A program made the translations under genes and the position numbers. Under the pieces are notes generated by a model. It was given only the letters and a program-made list of their open reading frames with translations. It ran no database searches and was not told the DNA's origin. From assembly GCA_937936355.1 (NCBI GenBank), contig CALDDM010000003.1, forward strand, positions 1-48,536: DNA of 48,536 bases. Reading direction: 5' to 3'. Positions 41,606 to 48,536 of this stretch are shown in pieces. The DNA is from Minisyncoccota bacterium. GTDB taxonomy: Bacteria > Patescibacteriota > Minisyncoccia > Moranbacterales > GCA-2747515. Every line of letters begins with the position of its first letter. The stretch's first letter is position 1.

Positions 41606-42781
41606 ATGGAAATTTCTGGTCACTTTCGAATGCGGGATCATAAGGTTGGCTTTGTGACATCGCTTGGGTTTCTTTTTGGTATTTCCGTTGCTTTGGTTGC
41701 CTATATAGGATCATCGTATTTTCGTGAAGCGACGGGCGTTGAGAATGTGGGTTTATTTTATGTTGTTATCTTTTCGCTTTTGTTGGTGTGTCTGCTTAAT
41801 TTGCATAGGATCTTTCTCTGGTTTGGGCGTTCACGGACCTTGCTCTTTCTCCTTTGTGCGCAGATTGTTATTTTGAGTGCATTAGCTGCGCTGCCTGTTG
41901 GACCATGGGGGGCCTTTTTTCTCATACTATACTATGCGCTCTATGGTGTGATTTGGGTTGTCTGGGACTCCGTACTAGAAGCGTACTCTTCAGATGAGCA
42001 AACTGGCCGTATTCGAGGCATGTTTTTGAGTGTGTGGGGTTTTGGTGCGATTATTGGCCCGCTTTTGTCCCTATCGCTTCTCGAGCGCTATGGGTATGGA
42101 TTGATCTTTTCACTTGTTCTTGGTCTTTATGCTGTTATGCTTGTCATTGCCTTGATCACTCTTCGTGAAATTAAAGGTGCAATTGATCATCATGTCTTTG
42201 CCCTGCGCGATACGGTGCATCGACTTTGGTCGAATCAGGCTTTGCGACGTGTGTATTGGGTTGCTATAAGCTTGAGCTTTTCTGCTGCAACGCTTGTTGT
42301 TTTTATTCCTTTAAAATTACGGGACCTTGGTTTTGAGTGGTCTGAGATGGGATTGATGTTTACGATTATGCTTTTACCTTTTGTTTTGCTTGAATATCCT
42401 GCTGGTGTTTTGGCTGATAGGAAATATGGAGAGAAAGAGATTATGTTTATCGGCTTTGTGATTTTGATTGTGGCGATCTTTTTCATGGCTATCTCGCAAT
42501 CTCGGTCTTTTGTCGTGTGGACTGCGATTTTGACGCTGTCGCGCGTGGGGTATGCACTGATTGAGTCTATGCGTGACATCTATTTCTATAAGCAAATTGA
42601 TGGAAGTGATGTTGCTCTTATTAATCTCTTTCGTACTGCACGACCTGTTGCATATATCCTTTCGATGATTACAGCAACAATTTTTGGTATTTTGTTTGGT
42701 CAAGGCGCAATCTTTTTTGTTCTTACAGTTGTTATATTGATAGGTCTTTATCCTGTTGTGCGCCTCGTCGACACGAAGTAG
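41606..42781 (+). CDS. Major facilitator superfamily permease, 391 aa
   Basis: Twelve hydrophobic segments in two halves with a central charged loop (DHHVFALRDTVHRLWSNQALRR, about residues 195-216). Gly-rich helices and LADRKYGEKE after helix 8 match the cytosolic loop motif of MFS carriers. Substrate unknown. AT-rich upstream region with TAAAAT at about 41576; no SD. Stands alone between trhO and scpA. Confidence 0.85.
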   Translation: MEISGHFRMRDHKVGFVTSLGFLFGISVALVAYIGSSYFREATGVENVGLFYVVIFSLLLVCLLNLHRIFLWFGRSRTLLFLLCAQIVILSALAALPVGPWGAFFLILYYALYGVIWVVWDSVLEAYSSDEQTGRIRGMFLSVWGFGAIIGPLLSLSLLERYGYGLIFSLVLGLYAVMLVIALITLREIKGAIDHHVFALRDTVHRLWSNQALRRVYWVAISLSFSAATLVVFIPLKLRDLGFEWSEMGLMFTIMLLPFVLLEYPAGVLADRKYGEKEIMFIGFVILIVAIFFMAISQSRSFVVWTAILTLSRVGYALIESMRDIYFYKQIDGSDVALINLFRTARPVAYILSMITATIFGILFGQGAIFFVLTVVILIGLYPVVRLVDTK

Positions 42782-42900
42782 GGGAGTCGTAGAGAGAGTA
42801 TTGAAGTTATATTTGATACTTCTGTAGCGTTGTTTTTCTCGAATGCGATTGTGGGGTGGATTTGCTTAGGATCACTTTGGGGGTGGACACACTTTTCGTC

Positions 42901-42928
42901 TTGGCGTAAATTGCCTGCATGCTATAAT
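42901..42928 (+). promoter_or_regulatory. Promoter of the scpA-pgk run
   Basis: TTGGCG, 16-bp spacer, TATAAT (42923-42928). The -10 ends seven bases before ATG 42936, so the mRNA should be leaderless or nearly so. The tracked start (42927) lies inside the -10. Confidence 0.75.
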
Positions 42929-42935
42929 GCTTTTT

Positions 42936-43646
42936 ATGGAATACCGTGTTAAAACTGATCATTTTGAAGGTCCTCTGGATCTTCTTCTGTCACTGATCGA
43001 GGAGCAGAAATTAGATATCACACAAGTTGCGCTTGCGCATGTTACTGACGCATATCTTGACTATATAAAGAGTCAGCAAACAATTTCTCTCGCTAGTATG
43101 ACTGATTTTTTGTCTGTAGCCGCAAAGCTTGTCTTGATTAAGTCACGGGCTTTGTTACCACTTTTGCAGTTTGATGATGAGGAGGAGCAAGATATTGCCG
43201 AGCTTGAGAGGCAGCTATCTGCACTTGCAGCACTCAAGGAGCACATACCTGACTTCTCATTGGCTATGTCTGATGCTCAATCACTTTATGCACGTAAAAG
43301 TATGTGGGGTACGCAGGTTCAGTTTATACCCGCAGATAATATCACTGCGCAGGCAATGAGAGAGGCTTTTGAGAAGTCACTTTACTCGATACCGCAACTT
43401 GATTCAATTGAAGAGAAAATTATTGCAGATGTGATGTCATTGGAGCAGAAGATTTCACATATTCAGCTTATCATAAAGGAGAAGGCTGAGATTGCATTTT
43501 CGGAGATTGGTACAGGTAGTCGTCATGATGTTGTTGTGTCATTCCTCGCGTTACTTGAGCTTGTTAAGCAAAAAATAGTAGTCGCTGATCAGGATGGTAT
43601 CTTTCATGATATTTTTGTTAAGTCGGAAAGTGAGAAATCTATATGA
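42936..43646 (+). CDS. scpA: Segregation and condensation protein A
   Basis: Kleisin subunit of the SMC condensin complex, bridging SMC and ScpB. HFEGPLDLLLSLIEEQKLDI is the hallmark N-terminus; the FLSVAAKLVLIKSRALLPLL helix follows, and the C-terminal winged-helix domain (about residues 160-236) contacts the SMC head. 236 aa, normal length. I chose ATG 42936 over the tracked 42927, which overlaps the promoter. Its stop (TGA) overlaps the scpB start (ATGA), so the two are translationally coupled. Confidence 0.96.
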   Translation: MEYRVKTDHFEGPLDLLLSLIEEQKLDITQVALAHVTDAYLDYIKSQQTISLASMTDFLSVAAKLVLIKSRALLPLLQFDDEEEQDIAELERQLSALAALKEHIPDFSLAMSDAQSLYARKSMWGTQVQFIPADNITAQAMREAFEKSLYSIPQLDSIEEKIIADVMSLEQKISHIQLIIKEKAEIAFSEIGTGSRHDVVVSFLALLELVKQKIVVADQDGIFHDIFVKSESEKSI

Positions 43647-44311
43647 ATAATAAAACTGATATGCCAGAATCTGAAAATGGTACGCATTCTCACTCTGACG
43701 TAACGCCAGAAGATAAGAAGCGTCACGGAGCAACGTTGGAAGCAATTCTTTTTGTGCATGGTAGTCCTATCTCCTATTCGCGTATCGCTGAGGTCTTAGG
43801 TGTTTCGCGTAATCACGCCGTAGAAATTGTTGAGTACTTAGCCGATGATTATAATACTCGTGAGTCTGGTCTGCAGGTAATCGTTCATGATCAAACTGTG
43901 CAAATGGTAACACACAAGGCACATGCGCATGTGATCGAGGGTTTTATAAAAAAACAGTTGGAGGGAAATTTGTCACAAGCAGCATTAGAAGTCTTGGCTG
44001 TTGTCGCGTATCGCGGTCCTTTGTCGAAGCCTGATATAGAGGCTATTCGTGGGGTCAATTGTTCGTTTACACTGCGAAATCTTTCTTTGCGCGGCTTGAT
44101 AGAACGTGCGCCTCACCCCACTGATTCTCGAACGCAACTTTATCGTGTTACGATGGACTTTGTGCGTCATGTTGGCGTTGAAAGCCTGCAAGATCTACCG
44201 CATTTTGATCAGCTTATAAGTGATCGTCGCATTGATGCTGTCTTGTATGGTGAGCAGTTAGAGGATGCACCAAAAGCTCCCCCTTCACCAACACAAGGTA
44301 CTCAAGATTAA
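43643..44311 (+). CDS. scpB: Segregation and condensation protein B
   Basis: Partner of ScpA in the SMC complex, with two winged-helix domains: ATLEAILFVHGSPISYSRIAEVLG (about 35-58) and the conserved ALEVLAVVAYRGPLSKPDIEAIRGVN (about 113-138), followed by LRNLSLRGLIERAP. 222 aa with a low-complexity Pro-rich tail. Starts four bases before the scpA stop and ends on the TAATG shared with the next gene. Confidence 0.96.
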   Translation: MNNKTDMPESENGTHSHSDVTPEDKKRHGATLEAILFVHGSPISYSRIAEVLGVSRNHAVEIVEYLADDYNTRESGLQVIVHDQTVQMVTHKAHAHVIEGFIKKQLEGNLSQAALEVLAVVAYRGPLSKPDIEAIRGVNCSFTLRNLSLRGLIERAPHPTDSRTQLYRVTMDFVRHVGVESLQDLPHFDQLISDRRIDAVLYGEQLEDAPKAPPSPTQGTQD

Positions 44312-45366
44312 TGTCAGTAGTTGTAAAAAAAATCTTACAGTATGTCTCTGCACATCGAGAGCTTTTGATTGTTATTCCGCTAGCAATTATTTTTTTTGGT
44401 ATTCTATCCATCAGTGTGATGATGTTTGGATCGCTTAAATCCAGTCATGCTCAGCGCACTGTGCAGGCCGTGCGAGATCTTGTTGAGCGCGTTGCCCCGG
44501 TAATTCCAGGCATACCTTTGAGCGCTCCACACATGGATGTCCCACAGAAAAAAGTGGATATTGTAGAGCTGCAAGTGAGTGCTCGCAGTAGCGCTGTGAT
44601 CGATGTGCATTCTGGTGAAATGATTTATGAGAAAAATGCTTTTGAAAAAAGGTCTATTGCCTCTACCACAAAGCTTTTGACTGCCATGGTTGTTGTTGAT
44701 AGTGTGCCAGATATCGATGAATATGTGACGATTACCCAGCCCATGCTTAATGTTGTCGGTGTTCGGGTGGGTTGTGAAAGTTCCTACTCGTGCTCTGGTG
44801 TGCAGCTTGTCGTTGGCGAGCAATTGCGTATTCGCGATCTTTTGAAGGCAATGCTGATTGGTAGTGCAAATGATGCAGCTCAAGCATTAGCACTTCATGT
44901 TGCATCATCGGAAGATGCTTTTGCTCGACGCATGAATGCACAGATGCAAAAGCTACGCTTGACTGGGAGTAATTTTTGCAGGCCGTCAGGTCTTGAGGTT
45001 GATGATGCCTCCCGCATAAATTCATGTTTTTCAACTGCTCGCGATGTTGGTCAGGTTGCCGCGATTATCGCTCGCGAGGCTCGGTATAAGCCGATTATGG
45101 AGATACTTGGCGCTTCTCGCGCTGACTTTCAATCAAGAGATGGTACAATAAAGCATGTTACCCAAACAACAAATGATCTCCTTAAGCAGAAGGTGGTAAT
45201 TGCAGGCAAGACAGGCTTTACGCTTCGCGCTGGCAGCTCCTTTGTTGGTATTGCAGATCATTTGTTGCCTGGGGACCGTTTTGTGACTGTTGTCTTGGAT
45301 TCATCTGATCGTTTTGCGGATACATCAAAAATAATACATTGGGTGCGGAAATCTTTTATTTGGTAG
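44311..45366 (+). CDS. D-alanyl-D-alanine carboxypeptidase (DacA/PBP5-like), 351 aa
   Basis: A serine peptidase that trims peptidoglycan stem peptides outside the membrane. After an N-terminal membrane segment (about residues 20-42) come the three penicillin-binding motifs: SxxK as STTK (about 117-120), SxN as SAN (about 189-191) and KTG (about 298-300). It lacks the C-terminal PBP5 beta domain. VGCESSYSCSGVQL contains a Cys pair that is unusual for the family. The start overlaps the scpB stop (TAATG). Confidence 0.92.
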   Translation: MSVVVKKILQYVSAHRELLIVIPLAIIFFGILSISVMMFGSLKSSHAQRTVQAVRDLVERVAPVIPGIPLSAPHMDVPQKKVDIVELQVSARSSAVIDVHSGEMIYEKNAFEKRSIASTTKLLTAMVVVDSVPDIDEYVTITQPMLNVVGVRVGCESSYSCSGVQLVVGEQLRIRDLLKAMLIGSANDAAQALALHVASSEDAFARRMNAQMQKLRLTGSNFCRPSGLEVDDASRINSCFSTARDVGQVAAIIAREARYKPIMEILGASRADFQSRDGTIKHVTQTTNDLLKQKVVIAGKTGFTLRAGSSFVGIADHLLPGDRFVTVVLDSSDRFADTSKIIHWVRKSFIW

Positions 45367-45392
45367 AGATGTTGTGTATTTAACTTTCCTTT

Positions 45393-46493
45393 ATGGTTGA
45401 ACTATCGAACTTTTATACAGTGCCTTATATTATTGACATCATTAAGGTGATGACAACAGGCGTTTTGGCGTTTATCATTGCTTTTGCATTCACACCTTTT
45501 TGGACTAATTTTCTCTATAGAAATAAAATTGGCATCAAAATTAAGAAGACGGGTGTGCAGGGGGATAAGTTGACATATGTTTCGCGTTTTCATGCGAATA
45601 AGGGTGGAACGCCGACGATGGGTGGTGTGATCGTGTGGTTTAGTGTCATTATTCTCATCTTTGCTTCGCAATTTGTTTTACCTGAGCTTGCGAAGCTCTA
45701 TGACTCTCACTTTCTTGCGCGTCTTGATTTTTTGTCACGTAAAGAGACCTACCTTCCACTTTTTGCTCTTGCTGCCGCAGGTACACTTGGTTTGTTTGAT
45801 GATATTATGAGTGTGCGTGGTTGGGGAAGTAATAAGGGTGGTGGAATGCGCTTTGCACTGCGTTTTGGATGGTTGTTTGTTATTGCGGGACTGGGATCGT
45901 GGTGGTTTTATGATAAGTTGGGATGGGATCTTTTCCATGTGCCAGGTGTTGGAGATTTTTCAATTGGCCTGTGGTATATTCCACTCTTTATCTTTGTTAT
46001 TATTTTTACAGCGTTTTCTTCCAATGAAACTGATGGTCTCGACGGATTAAATGGTGGCGTTCTTTTGATTGCATTTGCCTCCTTTGCTATGGTTGCGTTT
46101 TTCCAGAATAAGGTTGATCTCGCAGCTTTTTGCGCGGCACTTTCTGGGGCGCTCCTTGCCTTCTTGTGGTTTAACATTCATCCAGCCCGGTTTTTTATGG
46201 GGGATACAGGGGCGGTTGGCTTGGGTGCTACGCTTGGTGTTGTTGCGCTTTTGACTAACTCTATTGTGCCACTTTTTGTGATTGTGTTTATCTACTCACT
46301 GGAGTCGGGTAGCGCTTTTATCCAGCTTTTTTCTAAGCGTTTTTTTGGTCGCAAGGTTTTTTTAGCTGCACCGATTCACCATCATTTTCAGGCGCTTGGC
46401 TGGCCTGAACCAAAGATCGTTATGCGCGCGTGGATTTTTACTGCACTTACAGCTGGTATCGGCACTCTTATCGCTATTATTGGTCAGGGGTAG
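45393..46493 (+). CDS. mraY: Phospho-N-acetylmuramoyl-pentapeptide transferase
   Basis: MraY makes lipid I from UDP-MurNAc-pentapeptide and undecaprenyl phosphate in the inner membrane. About ten helices; GTPTMGG, LFDDIMSV (metal-binding Asp pair), TDGLDGLNGG, HPARFFMGDTGAVGLGA and PIHHHFQALGW are all present. 366 aa, normal length. Its presence shows a complete wall precursor route is probable. No SD; 26 bases after dacA and 35 before pgk. Confidence 0.97.
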   Translation: MVELSNFYTVPYIIDIIKVMTTGVLAFIIAFAFTPFWTNFLYRNKIGIKIKKTGVQGDKLTYVSRFHANKGGTPTMGGVIVWFSVIILIFASQFVLPELAKLYDSHFLARLDFLSRKETYLPLFALAAAGTLGLFDDIMSVRGWGSNKGGGMRFALRFGWLFVIAGLGSWWFYDKLGWDLFHVPGVGDFSIGLWYIPLFIFVIIFTAFSSNETDGLDGLNGGVLLIAFASFAMVAFFQNKVDLAAFCAALSGALLAFLWFNIHPARFFMGDTGAVGLGATLGVVALLTNSIVPLFVIVFIYSLESGSAFIQLFSKRFFGRKVFLAAPIHHHFQALGWPEPKIVMRAWIFTALTAGIGTLIAIIGQG

Positions 46494-46528
46494 AAGGCTT
46501 TTGTATTTAATCATATTAGACTCTGTGT

Positions 46529-47566
46529 ATGTTGCAAGATATTAGAAAAATTGACTTGACTGATAAACGCGTTATCATGCGTGCAGACTTTAACATTACA
46601 CTCGATGATCAGGGCGACGTTAAGGATCGACACAAGGTAGAGGCTGCACGTGCTACGGTAGATTATGTGCTATCCCATCCTGGAGTGACGCTTGCGATCA
46701 TGTCGCATATGGGACGGCCCACAGGTCCAGATGATAAGTCATTTTCTCTCGCCCATCTTCGCGATGATGTTAGTGCCATCTTGGACCGACCTGTTCGTAT
46801 TGCTTGTGATTGTATTGGTGTCTGTGTGAGCGGTGGCATTGAAGACCTGCCAGATGGTGAAATTCTTCTGTTGGAGAATTTGCGTTATCATGATGGTGAG
46901 AAGGGTAATGATGATTATTTTGCGCAGCAGCTTGCAGCTCCATTCGATATTTATATCAATGAGGCCTTTAGCGTTTGTCACCGTGGACATGCGTCTGTGG
47001 ATGCTATAACGAGACATATTCCTAGTTATGCTGGTATATGGCTTCAGGGTGAGGTAGAAACTTTGACGAAGGTGCGTGATGCTGTAGATCAACCAGCGGT
47101 TGCAATTATAGGTGGCGCAAAGATAGAAACAAAGATTCCGTTGATTAGTGCACTTGAGCAAACATATAGTGCTGTGCTTGTAGGTGGTCGCACAGCTGTC
47201 GAAGCAATGGATGAGAGTCTGGTTTTCAGTGAGAAGGTGATGTTGCCGACAGACTTTGCTGGCGCTGAAAAATTTGATATTGGATCAGAGACGGTGAAGG
47301 ATTTCGTTCATCGTATAGCACAGGCAAAGACTGTGATCTGGAATGGGCCGATGGGGAAATTTGAGGAGAGGCCCTATGATAAGGGAACGGTAGCAATTGC
47401 ACGCGCGATTGCTGATAATCCTGATGCGTTTAGTGTTGTTGGTGGCGGTGAGAGTGTTCAGGCACTTAGGCAAACTGGTTTACAAAACCACGTGAGCTTT
47501 GTTTCGACAGGTGGTGGTGCAATGCTTGCTTTTCTTGCAAATGAGAATATGCCAGGATTGGGATAA
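46529..47566 (+). CDS. pgk: Phosphoglycerate kinase, shortened
   Basis: Glycolytic ATP-forming enzyme. RADFNITL, SHMGRP, LLLENLRYHDGE, INEAFSVCHRGHAS, GGAKIETKIPLI, WNGPMGKFE and the C-terminal GGGESVQAL with FVSTGGGA are recognisable. At 345 aa it is about 50 shorter than usual, with loops cut. Several substitutions are visible, e.g. DRHKVEAA where DDxRIxAA is common and GGGES for GGGDT/S, so activity should be tested rather than assumed. Last gene of the scpA-to-pgk run. Confidence 0.95.
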   Translation: MLQDIRKIDLTDKRVIMRADFNITLDDQGDVKDRHKVEAARATVDYVLSHPGVTLAIMSHMGRPTGPDDKSFSLAHLRDDVSAILDRPVRIACDCIGVCVSGGIEDLPDGEILLLENLRYHDGEKGNDDYFAQQLAAPFDIYINEAFSVCHRGHASVDAITRHIPSYAGIWLQGEVETLTKVRDAVDQPAVAIIGGAKIETKIPLISALEQTYSAVLVGGRTAVEAMDESLVFSEKVMLPTDFAGAEKFDIGSETVKDFVHRIAQAKTVIWNGPMGKFEERPYDKGTVAIARAIADNPDAFSVVGGGESVQALRQTGLQNHVSFVSTGGGAMLAFLANENMPGLG

Positions 47567-47583
47567 GGGGTCGATGGGTCTCA

Positions 47584-47601
47584 AGAAGACGTATGTCTTC
47601 T
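47584..47601. other. Inverted repeat after pgk
   Basis: AGAAGAC/GTCTTCT, loop of four, without T-tract. A weak terminator or a protein-binding site; it lies at the point where strand composition flips. Confidence 0.45.
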
Positions 47602-47641
47602 GTTGGTAGGTGTAAGTTGGATGTCATATAAAACAAAAAAA

Positions 47642-48536
47642 ATGCCAAAAAAAACAAAAACAAAACCCCTCAATAGTCTCCTTGTAACATTCTCCCTCCT
47701 CTCTATCATCGCAGGACTTTTTTTTGCAGTCCAAAAAAACGCTTGGCCCCCAACGCTCTCCCTGTCTGATGCAACGCTCTACAATGATATTCTCGTCAGA
47801 GCAAAGGGATCTACCGGAAATGAGATTATTGAACTCAGAATCAATGGAGAGGTCGTCAAAACAATAAAACTCACTAAGCAAAAGAGAAACTATGCGTTCC
47901 GTCCACAACAGGAAATGTCTCTTGATACTGTAGAGGTTTTCTTTACAAATGATCTTTACGATCCGATAAATAAAATCGACTACAATGCCCACATTGACTT
48001 CATCAAGGTCAATGGCAAAAAATACGAAACAGAACATCCAACAACACGCTCAAAAGGGTCGTGGGTGCGCAGTACCCGCTGCACACAAGAGATTAGTCCG
48101 CAATCAGAAACACTTCACTGCAATGGCTACATGCGCTACAACGTCCCCAAAGACACAATCATCGGACAGCAAAGATCAGACATCACTATCACAGACATCA
48201 CTGTTGTGCCAACAGAGTCAGAAGCAAAAATGACATTCACAGCATCAGAAAAAGTCCAAGCATTTGTCCTCTATGGCACGCAAGATCTTTCAAATCGTGG
48301 ACCACACGAAAAGTCTTTCACATACGATAAACATGTCCAAACACTTAGAAACTTAGCACCAAACACCACCTACAAATACCGCATTCGTGTCAACAACAAA
48401 GAAGGTGTCTTTGCGATCCATAACGGCACTTTTACAACAGAAGGAGAACCAGGACAGCCACCCGTCTGTGGTAATGGAAAGCTTGAGGCAAACGAGCAAT
48501 GTGATGATGGCAATGAAGCGGCAAATGATGGTTGCT
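47642..48536 (+). CDS. Large secreted multi-domain surface protein (N-terminal part, cut by window edge)
   Basis: Open to the end of the window, so missing from the ORF track; starts at ATG 47642 (MPKKTKTKPLN). A signal-anchor helix (about residues 12-29) is followed by a beta domain with LSDATLYNDILVRAKGST and ELRINGEVVKTIKL that resembles calcium-dependent CBM60/CBM36-type carbohydrate-binding modules. A fibronectin-III-like domain follows (about 200-275, LAPNTTYKYRIRV, GTFTTEGE), then CGNGKLEANEQCDDGNEAAN, the start of a DUF4215 Cys-rich repeat. Likely a surface adhesin or glycan-binding protein. Codons are C-rich, unlike every other + strand gene here. Confidence 0.85.
   Translation, partial: MPKKTKTKPLNSLLVTFSLLSIIAGLFFAVQKNAWPPTLSLSDATLYNDILVRAKGSTGNEIIELRINGEVVKTIKLTKQKRNYAFRPQQEMSLDTVEVFFTNDLYDPINKIDYNAHIDFIKVNGKKYETEHPTTRSKGSWVRSTRCTQEISPQSETLHCNGYMRYNVPKDTIIGQQRSDITITDITVVPTESEAKMTFTASEKVQAFVLYGTQDLSNRGPHEKSFTYDKHVQTLRNLAPNTTYKYRIRVNNKEGVFAIHNGTFTTEGEPGQPPVCGNGKLEANEQCDDGNEAANDGC

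Noticed and set aside
47624-48037. 137-aa minus ORF at the right end
   Set aside because: Antisense to the surface protein, which has a clear signal anchor and domains.
1-48536. tRNA, rRNA or CRISPR loci
   Set aside because: I found no cloverleaf with a TTCRA arm, no rRNA sequence and no regularly spaced direct repeats; the array repeats are gene-spaced, not CRISPR-like. A covariance-model search could still find a missed tRNA.
1-48536. Recoded TGA (Gracilibacteria/Absconditabacteria code)
   Set aside because: TGA ends scpA, the HD protein and others at sensible places, and no core gene contains in-frame TGA.

Overview
The window reads as a Candidate Phyla Radiation (Patescibacteria) chromosome, possibly near Peregrinibacteria; I infer this from gene content and cannot confirm it without a tree. 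Indications are the very small genes, many genes without a Shine-Dalgarno (SD) sequence or with a -10 box a few bases before the start codon, a shortened Pgk and HrcA, an enlarged Ndk, a membrane-anchored Clp ATPase, a DUF3467 protein, a Pro-rich peptidoglycan-binding-like protein and a DUF4215-type surface protein. TGA is a normal stop (for example scpA and the 9287-10105 gene), so this is not a recoded Gracilibacteria/Absconditabacteria genome. The + strand is G/T-rich over genes on both strands up to about 47.6 kb.

Region 1 (0-5.2 kb) is accessory. The 3' end of an IS30-family transposase is followed by seven small orphan genes, all on the minus strand. Nearly all are self-contained units: a sigma70-type promoter with exactly 17 bp between boxes, an SD, one gene and a hairpin terminator. 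Most unit boundaries carry a copy of a dispersed repeat (six copies of one type, two of another). This is the most unusual part of the window.

Region 2 (5.2-10.1 kb) has an ion-channel-like protein with no K+ filter, a stand-alone NrdR-like zinc-ribbon gene under an 18-bp palindrome, a 5'-truncated gene remnant, a 52-aa membrane peptide missed by the ORF track, a secreted TIM-barrel-like protein, a gene split by one extra base in a G6 run, and a membrane HD-domain protein.

Region 3 (10.2-18.7 kb) has glutaredoxin-truB-glycosyltransferase facing a minus-strand envelope operon (polytopic GT-like protein, anchored protein, small membrane protein), then a membrane-tethered ClpC-like AAA+ protein with a degenerate first ATPase domain.

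Region 4 (18.8-23.3 kb) is the heat-shock cluster: a perfect CIRCE operator, hrcA, a Nudix-GrpE fusion, hsp20 and dnaK, with no dnaJ in the window. Region 5 (23.3-33.4 kb) mixes a low-GC KAP-type NTPase, a lipase-like hydrolase, three diverged paralogous small genes, a DedA-like protein, an ABC exporter, DUF3467 and DUF4173-like proteins, a lipoprotein and a 68-aa gene.

Region 6 (33.5-47.6 kb) is mostly core: rpsL-rpsG-fusA, peptidoglycan-binding-like and helix-hairpin-helix proteins, ndk, a nuclease, a membrane protein, trhO, an MFS permease, then the packed run scpA-scpB-dacA-mraY-pgk, which joins chromosome segregation, wall synthesis and glycolysis. The last 0.9 kb starts a large secreted CBM/FN3/DUF4215 protein whose + strand is A/C-rich, so base skew flips at about 47.6 kb.
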